Assembly (NCBI RefSeq): GCF_902769175.1
Contig: NZ_CACXNW010000015.1
Span: forward strand, 1-64,000
Source: an uncultured Methanobrevibacter sp.
GTDB lineage: Archaea > Methanobacteriota > Methanobacteria > Methanobacteriales > Methanobacteriaceae
Direction: 5' to 3'
DNA length: 64,000 nucleotides
In this document: positions 37,069 through 46,466 of the stretch, piece after piece
Numbering within the stretch: position 1 is the first letter of the stretch
Layout of the letters: each line of letters begins with the position of its first letter
Notes under the pieces: generated by a model
The model's input: the letters and a program-made list of their open reading frames with translations, nothing else
The model's database searches: none
What the model was told of the DNA's origin: nothing
Position numbers and translations under genes: made by a program

Positions 37069-38469
37069 TTATAAATCACCATAATATTTAATGATTTTTT
37101 CTAAACTCTTTCCCTCTTCCAAGTAAAGCAGCATCCTTTTTCCAGGATTTGTTCTTTCATCAACATTTCTATATAATGGCTCCAAAAAAATTTCCTCACC
37201 AAGATTTCTTTCCTTCAAGCCCTCTTTTGCCAAATCCAATACATTTCTTGCAAGATCATATAATTGATCCTTATCAATGGAACTTGGTATTTCAGTTTTT
37301 ATAAATAACTTACGAAGCTCTGTACTATTATAACAATCGTGAAATACAGGGGCGTAAAAAAATAGCTTTTCCAGTTCCTTAGTCTTATGTTTTAAGCCTA
37401 CATGAAAAGCTGCAACAGACATAGAGTCTTTTATAGGCTGAGTGCAGACACTTCTATACTCAATAGTTCCTCTAAAAGTCAAATTAATAAATTTAAATGC
37501 CCTTAAATATTCAATATCATCTAAAGATGGCTTAAATTCTTTGCTTTTATAATTTCCCTTACAATAGTATTCTCCAGTAATGCTGTCACTATTGAAATAT
37601 TCCCTTAAAGGCATTGAAGGGAAATTAATGTAAACCCCATCACGCATGACACAATAGATGTTTAAGGATTCAAGATAGGAAACCAATTCACGAATATCGC
37701 TAAACTCAATGCCATACATGCCGATATTATGTGGATTGATTCCATGAGTACTATACTCCCATAGATTATCCCTAAAGCAAACATAATCTTCATTATCCTC
37801 TAAAAGGACAGAATTGGAAAAGAGCAATGCCTTAATAGGCTCCAATTTAGAGAACACATTTATGTTTTCAATCAAATCATCATATGGAACATCCAATTGA
37901 ACCTGAGAGGCACTTGAAAACATTCCATATCCAGGATAATCATAAAAATACATCAATGAATCAGAATAATTCTCAGCAGACTTTAAATGATTATAAAGCA
38001 TTAAATATCTTTCATTTGGAATTGGAATCTCATTATTGTACTTTCTGTAAGGATTTATTCCCATGCCGCTTAAGGTGTGATTGTAGCTTTCAAACTCTTT
38101 TTTAATGAAAGCATAATATTCCTTAAATCTATCATTGATAGTGAATAAGTCCTCTTCCTTACCCATTGCAAATTTTATATTGTTATATGAACAGTCATAG
38201 CATACAATGTCATCGTTTTCCCGATTTCTTAAGGCATAAATATTTCCATCATAGTCAATGCCTTCAACTTCAAATGAATTGAATTGATTTTTAAATGATT
38301 CAGTTACACGATGAACTATATCAAAATCCACTGCTTCCTTATTAAGATTGATTATCGGAATCACAATTTCTATCCCAATATACTCCTTTTTGGATTTTTT
38401 AGTAGATTCCAAAAACATTTGACAAATTTTCTCTCTTATCATTTCATCTGTAATTGCATCATTTACCAT
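37069..38469 (-). CDS. GCS2/EgtA-like gamma-glutamylcysteine ligase family protein
   Basis: The 466-residue protein resembles the plant/EgtA (GCS2) family, which is not the same family as the downstream GshA-type enzyme. The N-terminal GIEIVIPIINLNKEAVD (about 32-48) corresponds to the family's GxExE-type start, with IEIVI replacing the usual acidic residues. A central GMFSSASQVQLDVP matches the TASxQVxLD motif, and later GTIEYRSVCTQPIKD matches the arginine-containing motif. It may form another gamma-glutamyl bond or have lost part of its function. It lies between the amidotransferase and the GshA-type gene. Confidence 0.65.
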   Translation of the reverse strand: MVNDAITDEMIREKICQMFLESTKKSKKEYIGIEIVIPIINLNKEAVDFDIVHRVTESFKNQFNSFEVEGIDYDGNIYALRNRENDDIVCYDCSYNNIKFAMGKEEDLFTINDRFKEYYAFIKKEFESYNHTLSGMGINPYRKYNNEIPIPNERYLMLYNHLKSAENYSDSLMYFYDYPGYGMFSSASQVQLDVPYDDLIENINVFSKLEPIKALLFSNSVLLEDNEDYVCFRDNLWEYSTHGINPHNIGMYGIEFSDIRELVSYLESLNIYCVMRDGVYINFPSMPLREYFNSDSITGEYYCKGNYKSKEFKPSLDDIEYLRAFKFINLTFRGTIEYRSVCTQPIKDSMSVAAFHVGLKHKTKELEKLFFYAPVFHDCYNSTELRKLFIKTEIPSSIDKDQLYDLARNVLDLAKEGLKERNLGEEIFLEPLYRNVDERTNPGKRMLLYLEEGKSLEKIIKYYGDL

Positions 38470-38565
38470 TTTAATGCAACCCCCATATTTTTCAAATTTT
38501 CCTTAAAAAGAATAATATTCCCCATAAACTTCCAAAAGATCATAAACATAACAGAACATTCAACA

Positions 38566-38680
38566 AAGATATCAAAAGCCTTCAATAAGCAATATGACAA
38601 TTACCATACATATTTTTCATCAACATATCAAAACCCACCAATAAGCAAATGACAATTACCATACATATTTTTCATCATCA
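38566..38680. repeat. Duplicated 3' end of the amidotransferase gene
   Basis: A 57-base unit occurs twice, at about 38566-38622 and 38623-38679. The second copy spans the real last codons of the amidotransferase (DDEKYVW-stop). The first is a copy in the downstream spacer (GACAATTACCATACATATTT shared by both). Confidence 0.8.
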
Positions 38681-39456
38681 ACTTTTAAAGAATTGGCAAA
38701 ATTCTCAATAAACCTAAGTTGCTCTTCAGTTTCGATATATTCACAGGAATGAAGCTTTGCTTCAAATAATATCTCACCATTCAAGAATGAGATAACAGTA
38801 TTTAAAGGCAATTCCTCCCAATCATTAGAATCTAAAGGTTGAGTGGAAATGAAAACACCGCTTTCAGTTTTCAATTTATATAATGAATTTCTATAATTTG
38901 TGTGAACATACATCTGTTCCCCATCATAGACAATTAGATTCAATTTATTGGTATAGGCCATAAAACTTATTAAGTCAGAAATTATGTCGAACCTCTCTTT
39001 TAAACTTAAAGGCTCTCCCTTAAAAGATTCAAAATTATTTATATGATCAACAATAGCTAGCAGAATCCTTTCAGAATCGGTTTCCCCTTCTTCTATAGTG
39101 CTATATTTACATAAATCAGGGCAGTCAAAAATAGTCCCATTATGGATAAGAGTCCATCTCCTGCCGGAATTATCTTTTTTAACAAAAGGATGGCAATTAT
39201 AGAAATCTCTCTCACCAATAGTGCCTAATCGAATGTGTGCTAAAGCACTTTTAGAAACAATTGGATTTAATAAAATATTTCCCAACATTATGCTGTTGCG
39301 AGCTTTAACAGGCTCTTTATATAGGCTGAATTTATCTGAATCCAAAATAGCTAATCCCCAACCATGAGGATGCTCTTCACAATGACTATAAAATTCTCTC
39401 AAATAATCATTAAGCTCTTCTTCCTTTGATGAACTAAATCCAAAGATCTCACACAT
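38656..39456 (-). CDS. Class II glutamine amidotransferase (EgtC/YafJ-like)
   Basis: This 266-residue protein begins MCEIFGF, with Cys2 as nucleophile after removal of Met1. It has the Ntn amidotransferase motifs HPHGWGLAI, ALAHIRLGTIG, NCHPF, LIHNGTIFD and GETDSERIL. Stand-alone members release or transfer the amide of glutamine or hydrolyse gamma-glutamyl bonds; EgtC acts this way on a gamma-glutamyl intermediate. Because two ligases of the gamma-glutamyl type follow it, a role in the same pathway is likely. A GAGGAGG Shine-Dalgarno precedes the ATG. A palindromic operator candidate lies 46 bases upstream. Confidence 0.85.
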   Translation of the reverse strand: MCEIFGFSSSKEEELNDYLREFYSHCEEHPHGWGLAILDSDKFSLYKEPVKARNSIMLGNILLNPIVSKSALAHIRLGTIGERDFYNCHPFVKKDNSGRRWTLIHNGTIFDCPDLCKYSTIEEGETDSERILLAIVDHINNFESFKGEPLSLKERFDIISDLISFMAYTNKLNLIVYDGEQMYVHTNYRNSLYKLKTESGVFISTQPLDSNDWEELPLNTVISFLNGEILFEAKLHSCEYIETEEQLRFIENFANSLKVDDEKYVW

Positions 39457-39501
39457 TTTTTTACCTCCTCTTATTTTTTAAACAACATCACAAAATAATG
39501 T

Positions 39502-39540
39502 TATAACAATTGTTATATTTTTTATATTATTTAAATGTTT
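39502..39540 (-). promoter_or_regulatory. Palindromic operator and TATA region of the gamma-glutamyl cluster
   Basis: TATAACAATTGTTATA (39502-39517) is a perfect 16-base palindrome. On the minus strand a TATA-like TTTAAATAATATAAAA (about 39519-39535) lies just upstream, so the palindrome falls between TATA box and start, the usual place of an archaeal repressor operator. The next gene downstream is the amidotransferase. The regulator is unknown, and the short A/T-rich palindrome could arise by chance. Confidence 0.5.
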
Positions 39541-40303
39541 TAGTAGTCAACCGATTAAACAATTAGATATGAAATGCTTTAAACCAAGCAAAAACAATAA
39601 AGTTAAATGCTTTAATAGTCAAGCAATGAAATAAGGTTAAATGCTTTAGTAGCAAAGCAATAAAACAAGAATATCAAATGTTTTAGCAGCCAACCAAAAA
39701 CAATAAGCATGAGACATAAGATATAAAAATTAAAATATGAAAATTAAAACATATTTAAAACAATAAATATAATAAAAGTATATTTTATTAAAACCATATA
39801 ATAAATATATCATAAAATATTTGAAATTTTTTAATCATATCCAAAAAATGGAAGTCCAGATTAAAAAATTATATGAAAATTATAAAAAATTATAAAAATA
39901 AAACCTGAATATTAAAAATATTTATATACTATAAAAATCATAACTAACAATAACCTTTATGGGCGGGTTTTAAACTTATTTAAAACTTTTATGATATTAT
40001 TTTAATTTAAATTTATAACTATTTTTGTATCTATTTTTAATATAAGGCCACTTCAGATATCTTAAGTGACATTAGCCCATTAAACCTGTGAATTTAATAT
40101 TATATTTTTATTCTATCTAATGATTATTTCTGATTATTTCTTCAGACTTAATGCATTGGATTAAACTAAAACTTATATCATAGTCAAATCCCTATCCTAT
40201 TTTAAAAATAATTATAGTTTAGCCTTGGCTATGTTTTATTAATAACAAAAAAATTAATTATTCTAAAAAATAATTACGTCAAAAACAACGGAGAAATGAT
40301 ATA
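39541..40303. other. Long spacer upstream of the S3Ae gene
   Basis: This spacer has no plausible protein gene. It holds imperfect repeats of GTTAAATGCTTTA(A/G)TAG at 39590-39690, a perfect inverted repeat GTTTTAAA-CTTA-TTTAAAAC (39967-39986), and a less A/T-rich stretch at 40047-40095 where CACTT pairs with AAGTG and GGC with GCC (ggccactt to aagtgacattagcc). These could be leader structures of S3Ae or an unrecognised small RNA. No C/D or H/ACA boxes can be named with confidence. Confidence 0.35.
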
Positions 40304-40879
40304 ATGGCAAAGAAACAAAGACGTAGAGTACGTGACACTTGGAAAGAAAAATCTTGGTATACTATTAAAACCCCTGTAGCATTCGGTGACAAAGAAATAG
40401 GTACCACCCCTGCAAGAGACCCAGAACTTGTATACGGAAGAACCGTAGAAGTAACCATGAGAGAATTAACCGGTGACTTCTCTAAACAATACATCAAATT
40501 ACAATTTGAAGTAGACAATGTTGCTGGAGATATTGCAAACACCAAATTCACTGGACACAAAACCACTACCGATTATGTAAGAAGCATGATCAGAAGAGGA
40601 ACCAGTAGAATCGACGCTCCTGTTATTGTAACTACCCAAGATGATCGTAAATTAAAACTCCATGTATTAGCTGTTACCACAAGAAGAGCAAAATCTTCCC
40701 AACAAAAATTCATGAGAGAAACCATTAAGGAATTAGTTACCAACGTAGCTGCAGAAAAAACCTTTGATGAACTTGTAGAAAACTCTGTAAACGGTAGATT
40801 AGCTTCTGAAATTTACCACAAAGCTAAAAAAATCTATCCTCTTAAAAGAGTCATCAAAAGTAAAGTATTAGACAAATAA
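40304..40879 (+). CDS. rps3ae: Small ribosomal subunit protein S3Ae (eS1)
   Basis: The 191-residue protein is archaeal eS1 (S3Ae). It starts MAKKQRRRVRDTWKEKSWY, has the central FAMILY-type segment GRTVEVTMRELTGDFSKQYIK and the C-terminal IYHKAKKIYPLKRVIKSKVL. It sits on the 40S/30S platform near the mRNA exit. Length is normal. It is preceded by a long spacer and followed by T-runs, so it is a single-gene unit. Confidence 0.96.
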   Translation: MAKKQRRRVRDTWKEKSWYTIKTPVAFGDKEIGTTPARDPELVYGRTVEVTMRELTGDFSKQYIKLQFEVDNVAGDIANTKFTGHKTTTDYVRSMIRRGTSRIDAPVIVTTQDDRKLKLHVLAVTTRRAKSSQQKFMRETIKELVTNVAAEKTFDELVENSVNGRLASEIYHKAKKIYPLKRVIKSKVLDK

Positions 40880-40893
40880 ATCTAATATTTTAT

Positions 40894-40918
40894 CTTTTTC
40901 TTTTTTTTAACTTTTTTT
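40894..40918 (+). terminator. Oligo-T terminator after S3Ae
   Basis: Three T-runs within 25 bases (TTTTT, TTTTTTTT and TTTTTTT) follow the stop codon. Archaeal RNA polymerase terminates at such U-tracts without needing a hairpin. Confidence 0.6.
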
Positions 40919-41016
40919 AATCATTTATGCTTTTTTTAAACTATTTTTAACTCGTCTTAACTCAATGAAACTTCTTTTAAAAATCTAACATTATCTTAAA
41001 ATGTCACATTTTAACT

Positions 41017-41134
41017 AATTTTGCACTAAACACTCTTTCTTAAAAAATTTAATCAAATTATAATAAATTTTAGCCAATTTTGCACTAAACACCCTTTCTT
41101 AAAAAATTTAATCAAATTATAATAAATTTTAGCC
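41017..41134. repeat. Two 59-bp direct repeats
   Basis: Unit AATTTTGCACTAAACACYCT onwards to TTTTAGCC, 59 bases, occurs at 41017-41075 and 41076-41134 with a single base change (CTC to CCC). It lies in the spacer between S3Ae and the DUF92 gene and has no coding meaning I can see. Confidence 0.85.
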
Positions 41135-41318
41135 AAAATACCATTTTTAATAGTTTTTTAGGAATCCTTAACTAAAACAATTAAGAAAAGTATTTAAATA
41201 AGTTAAAACACTTAAATATAAATAAGAGTATATATTAATAAAAATTAGAATTTAAACATAAATAAGTATTGGATTTAAATTAATTAAAAATAATTAATTT
41301 CTTAATTGAAGTGATTAT

Positions 41319-42017
41319 ATGCAAAATACTATAATGGTAAATTGGGGATATGTATTACTCCTCTTTATTTTAGGAGCCATAAGCTATAAAAGAAAAAGCT
41401 TAGACATGTTAGGTTCCTTAATAATGATTTTTATGGGAATAACAATCATATTCTCAGCAGGTGTAAGTTGGTTTATTTTAATTGTTCTGTTCTTTATATT
41501 AAGCATATTTGCTACACGGTTTTCAAAGCCATATAAAAAAGAGATAGGGCAATATGAAAAAACCAGAACTGCAAAAAACGTAATCTCAAATGGTTTGGTT
41601 GCCTTTTTAATGGCAGCATTCGGAGGTTATTATCTTCCTTTTGCTGGAGGATTCATTGGTGCAGTAGCTACTGCAACAGCAGATACATTAGCTAGTGAAA
41701 TAGGGGTTCTTCAAGAGCCACGTTTAATAACCACCTTTAGAAAAGTTCCAGCAGGAACTGATGGGGCAATATCAGTATTAGGAACTGCCGCAGCAATTAC
41801 CGGTACAGGAATAATTGGATTTGCTGCATTTCTATTGGGAATAATACCAGATCCTTTAGTTTCAATTAAGATTTCAGTAATTTCTGGAACTTTAGGCTGT
41901 TTTATTGACAGCATACTTGGAGCAGTCCTTGAAAGAAGAAATTACATTAACAATGAACATGTAAACTTGCTTGCTACCATTTGTGGAGCAATTATAGGTA
42001 TTGTTTCTGTAATGTAA
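41319..42017 (+). CDS. DUF92 family membrane protein
   Basis: This 232-residue integral membrane protein has the DUF92 pattern, including RTAKNVISNGLVAFLMAAFG, GAVATATADTLASEIGVL and TFRKVPAGTDGAISVLGT. The plant member VTE6 is a phytyl-phosphate kinase, so an isoprenoid-phosphate role is possible in archaea, but no substrate is known. About six membrane helices are visible. GTGAT precedes the ATG. It has no operon partner. Confidence 0.85.
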   Translation: MQNTIMVNWGYVLLLFILGAISYKRKSLDMLGSLIMIFMGITIIFSAGVSWFILIVLFFILSIFATRFSKPYKKEIGQYEKTRTAKNVISNGLVAFLMAAFGGYYLPFAGGFIGAVATATADTLASEIGVLQEPRLITTFRKVPAGTDGAISVLGTAAAITGTGIIGFAAFLLGIIPDPLVSIKISVISGTLGCFIDSILGAVLERRNYINNEHVNLLATICGAIIGIVSVM

Positions 42018-42577
42018 AAAAACCAATTTATTTTTTATTTTTTTATAATTTATTTTTAAAAACTACTTTTTCAAATTTGAAAAGAATTATTTTTGTTTAT
42101 TTTTAAAATTCTATTTTTAAAAACTATTTCTTTAAATTTAAAAAAATTTTTTATTATTTAAAATTCGACCTTCTTTTTTAAAATTATTTTTAAAATTTTA
42201 TTTCTTATTCCCCATTTTATAAAAATAAATTAAATTTTATTTTTTTCTAAAATAAAACTGAATTTTTTCAATTTTTTTAAAATATTAAAGTCTTTTTTTA
42301 ATTCTCCTTAACTAATTTACAAATCATCCTAAAAAACCTATTTTTAAAATTTATTTAATAAAATATCAAATAAATAAAAACAAGTTTTATAAACATATAA
42401 ATTCATATATTTTATTAATAGTAATATTTTATACTGATTATAAAAAATGTTTTAAAAATAAGGCAAAGCATAAATTTTTTAAAATTATTTTTTTAAAATG
42501 CAATATTAAAAAAGATTTATAAAAAAAGGTATAAAACTTAATAATTCTATTATATTTCTTATTGAGATGGTGAAAAT
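42018..42577. other. A/T-rich spacer before apgM
   Basis: The 560 bases contain T-runs just after the DUF92 gene (terminator) and repeated AAAACTATTTTT-like strings. No open frame or RNA gene is visible. The promoter of the apgM-glmM pair should lie near its right end (TATATTTTATTAAT around 42407). Confidence 0.45.
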
Positions 42578-43816
42578 ATGAAAGGAATGATACTTGTTAT
42601 GGATGGGATGGCTGGACGTCCCTTAAAAGAACTCAACAATCAAACTACACTTCAAGCAGCTAAAACTCCAAATATGGATAAGATGGCTGAAAGAGGAATC
42701 ACTGGATTAATGGACTCAATTGCACCTGGAATAATTCCAGGAAGTGATACTGCACACTTATCCATTTTAGGTTACAATCCTTACGAAGTATACACTGGAA
42801 GAGGCCCATTTGAAGCAGTAGGTGTTGGTGTAGATGTTATTCCTGGAGATATAGCATTCAGATGCAATTTTTCAACATCAGATGAAAATGGTATCATTAC
42901 AGACAGACGTGCTGGAAGAATCAGAGAAGGAACCAAAGACATCATAGCTACATTAAATACTATGAAAATTGAAGGATATGAAGACATTCAAATCATCTTT
43001 AAGGAATCAACTGGACACAGAGCAGTTTTAGTCCTTAGAGGAGAAGGCTTGTCTGGCAAAGTAAGTGATGCAGATCCTAAAGTAGAAGGAAACAAGCCTA
43101 AAGTTGTTAAAGGACTTGACGGAAGTCCAGAAGCAGAAAAAACTGCAGACATTCTAAACAAGTTAGTGGCTAAATCTTATGAAATGACAAAAGACCATCC
43201 AATAAACCTTAAAAGAATAGAAGAAGGTGAAGCACCTGCAAATATAATCATTCCACGGGGTGCAGGTGAAGTCCCTGAAGTAGAACTTATCAATGACAAA
43301 TATGAAGTAAACTCCGCTTGCATTGCAGAAACTGGACTTATTGTAGGAATAGGCCGTTTTGCAGGAATGGACATCATAGAAATGGAAGGGGTAACTGGAG
43401 GAACCGACACAAATCTCGAAAACATTAGAGACACTATTTTAGACCAAGTGAACAATAGTGAACATGACTTCTTCCTAATCAATATTGACGGCGCAGATGA
43501 AGCAGGCCACGATGGAAATGCTCAAGAAAAATTGGAATTCATTGAAAAGGTAGATAAAGTTGTAATGAGCGAACTCCTTAAATTGGAAGATGTCTATATC
43601 TTCTTAACTGCAGATCATTCAACTCCTATTTCTGTTAAAAACCATTCAGGAGACCTAGTTCCTATCTTGATAAATGGTCCTGAAGTAAGAGTGGATGATG
43701 TAAAAGAGTATAACGAGTATGCAGTGATGAAAGGTGGCATGTGCAGAATCAGAGGTGCTGATGTAATGAACATACTTACTGATTTAATGGGATATGCACA
43801 TAAGTTTGGAGCTTAA
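42578..43816 (+). CDS. apgM: Cofactor-independent phosphoglycerate mutase, archaeal type
   Basis: The 412-residue protein is archaeal ApgM of the alkaline-phosphatase superfamily, interconverting 3- and 2-phosphoglycerate. It starts [19 protein letters not shown], where Asp binds metal, has [19 protein letters not shown] with the phosphorylated Ser, [10 protein letters not shown], and the metal sites [12 protein letters not shown] and [18 protein letters not shown]. The gene is followed 57 bases later by glmM, so they are probably cotranscribed. Confidence 0.95.
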   Translation: MKGMILVMDGMAGRPLKELNNQTTLQAAKTPNMDKMAERGITGLMDSIAPGIIPGSDTAHLSILGYNPYEVYTGRGPFEAVGVGVDVIPGDIAFRCNFSTSDENGIITDRRAGRIREGTKDIIATLNTMKIEGYEDIQIIFKESTGHRAVLVLRGEGLSGKVSDADPKVEGNKPKVVKGLDGSPEAEKTADILNKLVAKSYEMTKDHPINLKRIEEGEAPANIIIPRGAGEVPEVELINDKYEVNSACIAETGLIVGIGRFAGMDIIEMEGVTGGTDTNLENIRDTILDQVNNSEHDFFLINIDGADEAGHDGNAQEKLEFIEKVDKVVMSELLKLEDVYIFLTADHSTPISVKNHSGDLVPILINGPEVRVDDVKEYNEYAVMKGGMCRIRGADVMNILTDLMGYAHKFGA

Positions 43817-43873
43817 AAAAAGAGAATAGAATTAATTTTTATATTACTTTTTATTATTCATAGGAGCGAAAAT

Positions 43874-45220
43874 ATGGTAAACAAAAAATTATTCGGAACT
43901 TCTGGAATAAGAGGTGTGATCGGTTCAGAAGTTAACTCCGAATTGGCATTGAAAATAGGTAAATCATTAGCTAAATACTTAAAGAATACCGGTAAAGTAG
44001 TTATCGGTTATGATACAAGAACTACAAACAGAATGTTGGAGCAAGCCATTTCAGCAGGACTTATTGAACATGGAGTGGATGTAATTAAAATAGGTATGGT
44101 TCCAACACCTCTTGTAGGTTATGCAACATTAAAGCTTGATGCTGATGCAGGAATAATGCTTACTGCATCTCACAACCCTTCACAATACAATGGAATCAAG
44201 CTTTGGAATAAAAACGGAATGGCTTACACACCAGAACAGGAAGCAAAAATTGAAGAAATCTATTATACTGAAGACTTTGGCTTTGTGGAATGGGATAAGA
44301 TAGGCATAATCAGCCATAACGATGAAATCAAAAAGCAATACATCAAGGACTTGCTTGATATTGTAGACATTAAGCCAGGACTTAAAGTGGTTATAGACTG
44401 TGCATGCGGTGCAGGATCTGAACTTTCCCCAATATTATTCAGAAAGGCAGGATGTGAAGTCATTACATTAAACTCACAAGTTGACGGATTCTTCCCAGGA
44501 AGAAACCCTGAACCAAATATAGCAAACCTTTCAAGCCTTATGGCAACAGTTGTAGCAACAGGTTCAGACCTTGGAATTGCTCACGATGGTGATGCAGACA
44601 GAATGATTACTGTTGATGAAAAAGGAAGAGTGTCTGAATTTGATAAGCTTCTAGCTCTTGTTTCAAAGAAATTCGGCGGAACTGTTGTAACCACAGTGGA
44701 TGCAGGATTATGTATGGATGAGGCAATGGAAGAAGTTGGAGGAAAGGTCCTTAGAAGCAAAGTAGGAGACGTCAATGTAGCGGAAGTTATGATTGAAGAA
44801 AATGCAAGCTTTGGAGGAGAACCTTCAGGAACTTGGTTGCATCCAGACTTCTGCATGTGTCCAGATGGAATATTATCAGGACTTAGAATGGCAGAAATCG
44901 TATCCAAAGAAGGAAAACTCTCTGAACTTCTTGAAAAATTCCATCAATACCCTCACATGAGAGAAAAGGTCATCTGTTCAAAAGAGGCAAAAATAGCTGT
45001 TATGGAAAATATGGAATCCCTTTTAAATGATGCTTTCGATGACATCAAAGACATTAACACTATTGATGGAATCAGATTAAGCTTCAATGATGGAAGCTGG
45101 GTTTTAGTAAGACCTTCTGGAACTGAAGACTATGTAAGAATAACTTTAGAAGCTAAAACCGAAGAAAAAGCCGAATACATCAAAGACACATGTACTAAAA
45201 TCATTAAAGAGAATATTTAA
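43874..45220 (+). CDS. glmM: Phosphoglucosamine mutase (GlmM type)
   Basis: The 448-residue protein has all four phosphohexomutase motifs: TASHNPSQYNGIKLWN with the phosphoserine, the metal loop AHDGDADRMI, the sugar loop GGEPSGTWLHPD and the phosphate-binding RPSGTEDYVRI. It converts glucosamine-6-phosphate to glucosamine-1-phosphate for UDP-GlcNAc, or acts on a related sugar phosphate. GGAG precedes the ATG. A second paralogue lies at the right edge of the window, with a different sugar loop. Confidence 0.9.
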   Translation: MVNKKLFGTSGIRGVIGSEVNSELALKIGKSLAKYLKNTGKVVIGYDTRTTNRMLEQAISAGLIEHGVDVIKIGMVPTPLVGYATLKLDADAGIMLTASHNPSQYNGIKLWNKNGMAYTPEQEAKIEEIYYTEDFGFVEWDKIGIISHNDEIKKQYIKDLLDIVDIKPGLKVVIDCACGAGSELSPILFRKAGCEVITLNSQVDGFFPGRNPEPNIANLSSLMATVVATGSDLGIAHDGDADRMITVDEKGRVSEFDKLLALVSKKFGGTVVTTVDAGLCMDEAMEEVGGKVLRSKVGDVNVAEVMIEENASFGGEPSGTWLHPDFCMCPDGILSGLRMAEIVSKEGKLSELLEKFHQYPHMREKVICSKEAKIAVMENMESLLNDAFDDIKDINTIDGIRLSFNDGSWVLVRPSGTEDYVRITLEAKTEEKAEYIKDTCTKIIKENI

Positions 45221-45484
45221 TATTCTCTTGCTTTCTTTTTTTATTTAAATCAAATTTTAAAAAATCTAATTTTTCAAACTAATTTTATTATTCTAATTTT
45301 TTTCCATTTTTTTAACTTATTTTAAAAACTTCAAAAAAAAACATTTAAATAATGATTAAAATAGGCATAAAACAAAATAAACCTTTTAAAAATAGTTAAA
45401 AACAGCTAAAAATAGCTAAAAATAGAAAAATAAGAAAATATATAAAAATAAAAAAATTAAAAAATAAAAGAATTAATAGAAAAC

Positions 45485-45646
45485 TTATTCATCTTCTGTA
45501 ATAATTCCTTCAATACCTGCTGCACATTTAGGGCATACCCAGTCATCTGGGAAGTCTTCAATAGGTCCTGCAGGTACTTTGTAAGTTTCATCTCCGGTTT
45601 CAGAGTCCCATGTGTATTCACAGTGCATACAAACATATTTTACCAT
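45485..45646 (-). CDS. Rubredoxin
   Basis: This small gene encodes 53 residues. The iron is held by two CxxC pairs: CMHC (residues 6-9) and CPKC (38-41). The core EYTWDSETGD, PAGPIEDFPDDWVCPKC is typical rubredoxin, a one-electron carrier often linked with oxygen or peroxide defence in methanogens. A GGTGAT Shine-Dalgarno precedes the ATG. The gene stands alone between glmM and the Ig-like genes. Confidence 0.93.
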   Translation of the reverse strand: MVKYVCMHCEYTWDSETGDETYKVPAGPIEDFPDDWVCPKCAAGIEGIITEDE

Positions 45647-45809
45647 ATAATCACCTTTTAAATAATTTAATTAATCAAATATTAGTTAATTAACTATAAT
45701 TCTAATATGTATTAACTAATATAAAAAACTTTTTTAATTTATATGATTCTACATTGCACGAACAATAATTGCACTTAATTCCATAGATAAAATGAAGACA
45801 TTAAAAAAA

Positions 45810-45902
45810 GTTTAAAGAAAAAGACATTGAAAAAAAATATACTTAATACTAAAAGAGTTTAAAGAAAAAGACATTGAAAAAAATATATTCAATACTAAAA
45901 GA
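45810..45902. repeat. Two 47-bp direct repeats
   Basis: The unit GTTTAAAGAAAAAGACATTG onwards occurs at 45810-45856 and 45857-45902 with few differences. It lies about 60 bases past the 3' end of the Ig-like fragment. Confidence 0.75.
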
Positions 45903-45959
45903 ATTTAAAAAAAAGAGAAAGAATGAAAAATAAATTTCATTCAAAAATTTACATTTAGA

Positions 45960-46445
45960 TTATCCCTCAATAATATTATAACTTGAAGAACAATTGTCTG
46001 CATTGAAAAATTCATTTCCAGAAGTTTTTGCCCTAGCAGTGTGATTTCCAAGATCAAACCAATTAGGATAATCAGATTCTCCATGACCATTTACAACTTC
46101 TATTTCCTTAGCCCAAACATACTGGTCCAATCCTACAGTTACATTTCCACTGAATCCTTTATCTGCATCAATTACAACATGGACTTCAGAATCAGATTTT
46201 TTACAATCCGCAACATGGATGCTTATCTTAGGGTCTGCCTTTTCTACAGCAAAACCTGTTTCAACTTCAGATGGTTCGAATATGCCATCTCCACAATAAC
46301 TGACACAAACAGTATAATTACCTAATGCAAAATCTTCAGGTATTTCAAAATCAAGGTTTCCATTTCTCAGTTTTACAAAAAAGTATTCGGAAGAATGGTT
46401 GGTTTTAATCTTAACAGTTCCATTAGAGTGCTTGTTTGAATGCAC
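45960..46445 (-). CDS. Secreted Ig-like repeat protein, C-terminal fragment
   Basis: This 161-residue frame has at least two Ig-like (Big-type) repeats, seen in LGNYTVCVSYCGDGIFEPSEV and DADKGFSGNVTVGLDQYVW, separated here by a short linker. It is exactly in phase with the upstream frame, and the two are split only by TAG 46467-46469, which falls where the repeats have a Tyr codon (DIDYGE versus DIQ-stop-GE). So it is the tail of the same gene. It has no membrane anchor or sorting signal at its end. Confidence 0.7.
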   Translation of the reverse strand: MHSNKHSNGTVKIKTNHSSEYFFVKLRNGNLDFEIPEDFALGNYTVCVSYCGDGIFEPSEVETGFAVEKADPKISIHVADCKKSDSEVHVVIDADKGFSGNVTVGLDQYVWAKEIEVVNGHGESDYPNWFDLGNHTARAKTSGNEFFNADNCSSSYNIIEG

Positions 46446-46466
46446 CTTGACTATAGGATGTTCACC

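Noticed and set aside
45960-46445. Separate small secreted protein gene
   Set aside because: It has no signal peptide, its GTG start lies inside an Ig-like repeat, and it is in phase with the upstream gene across one TAG.
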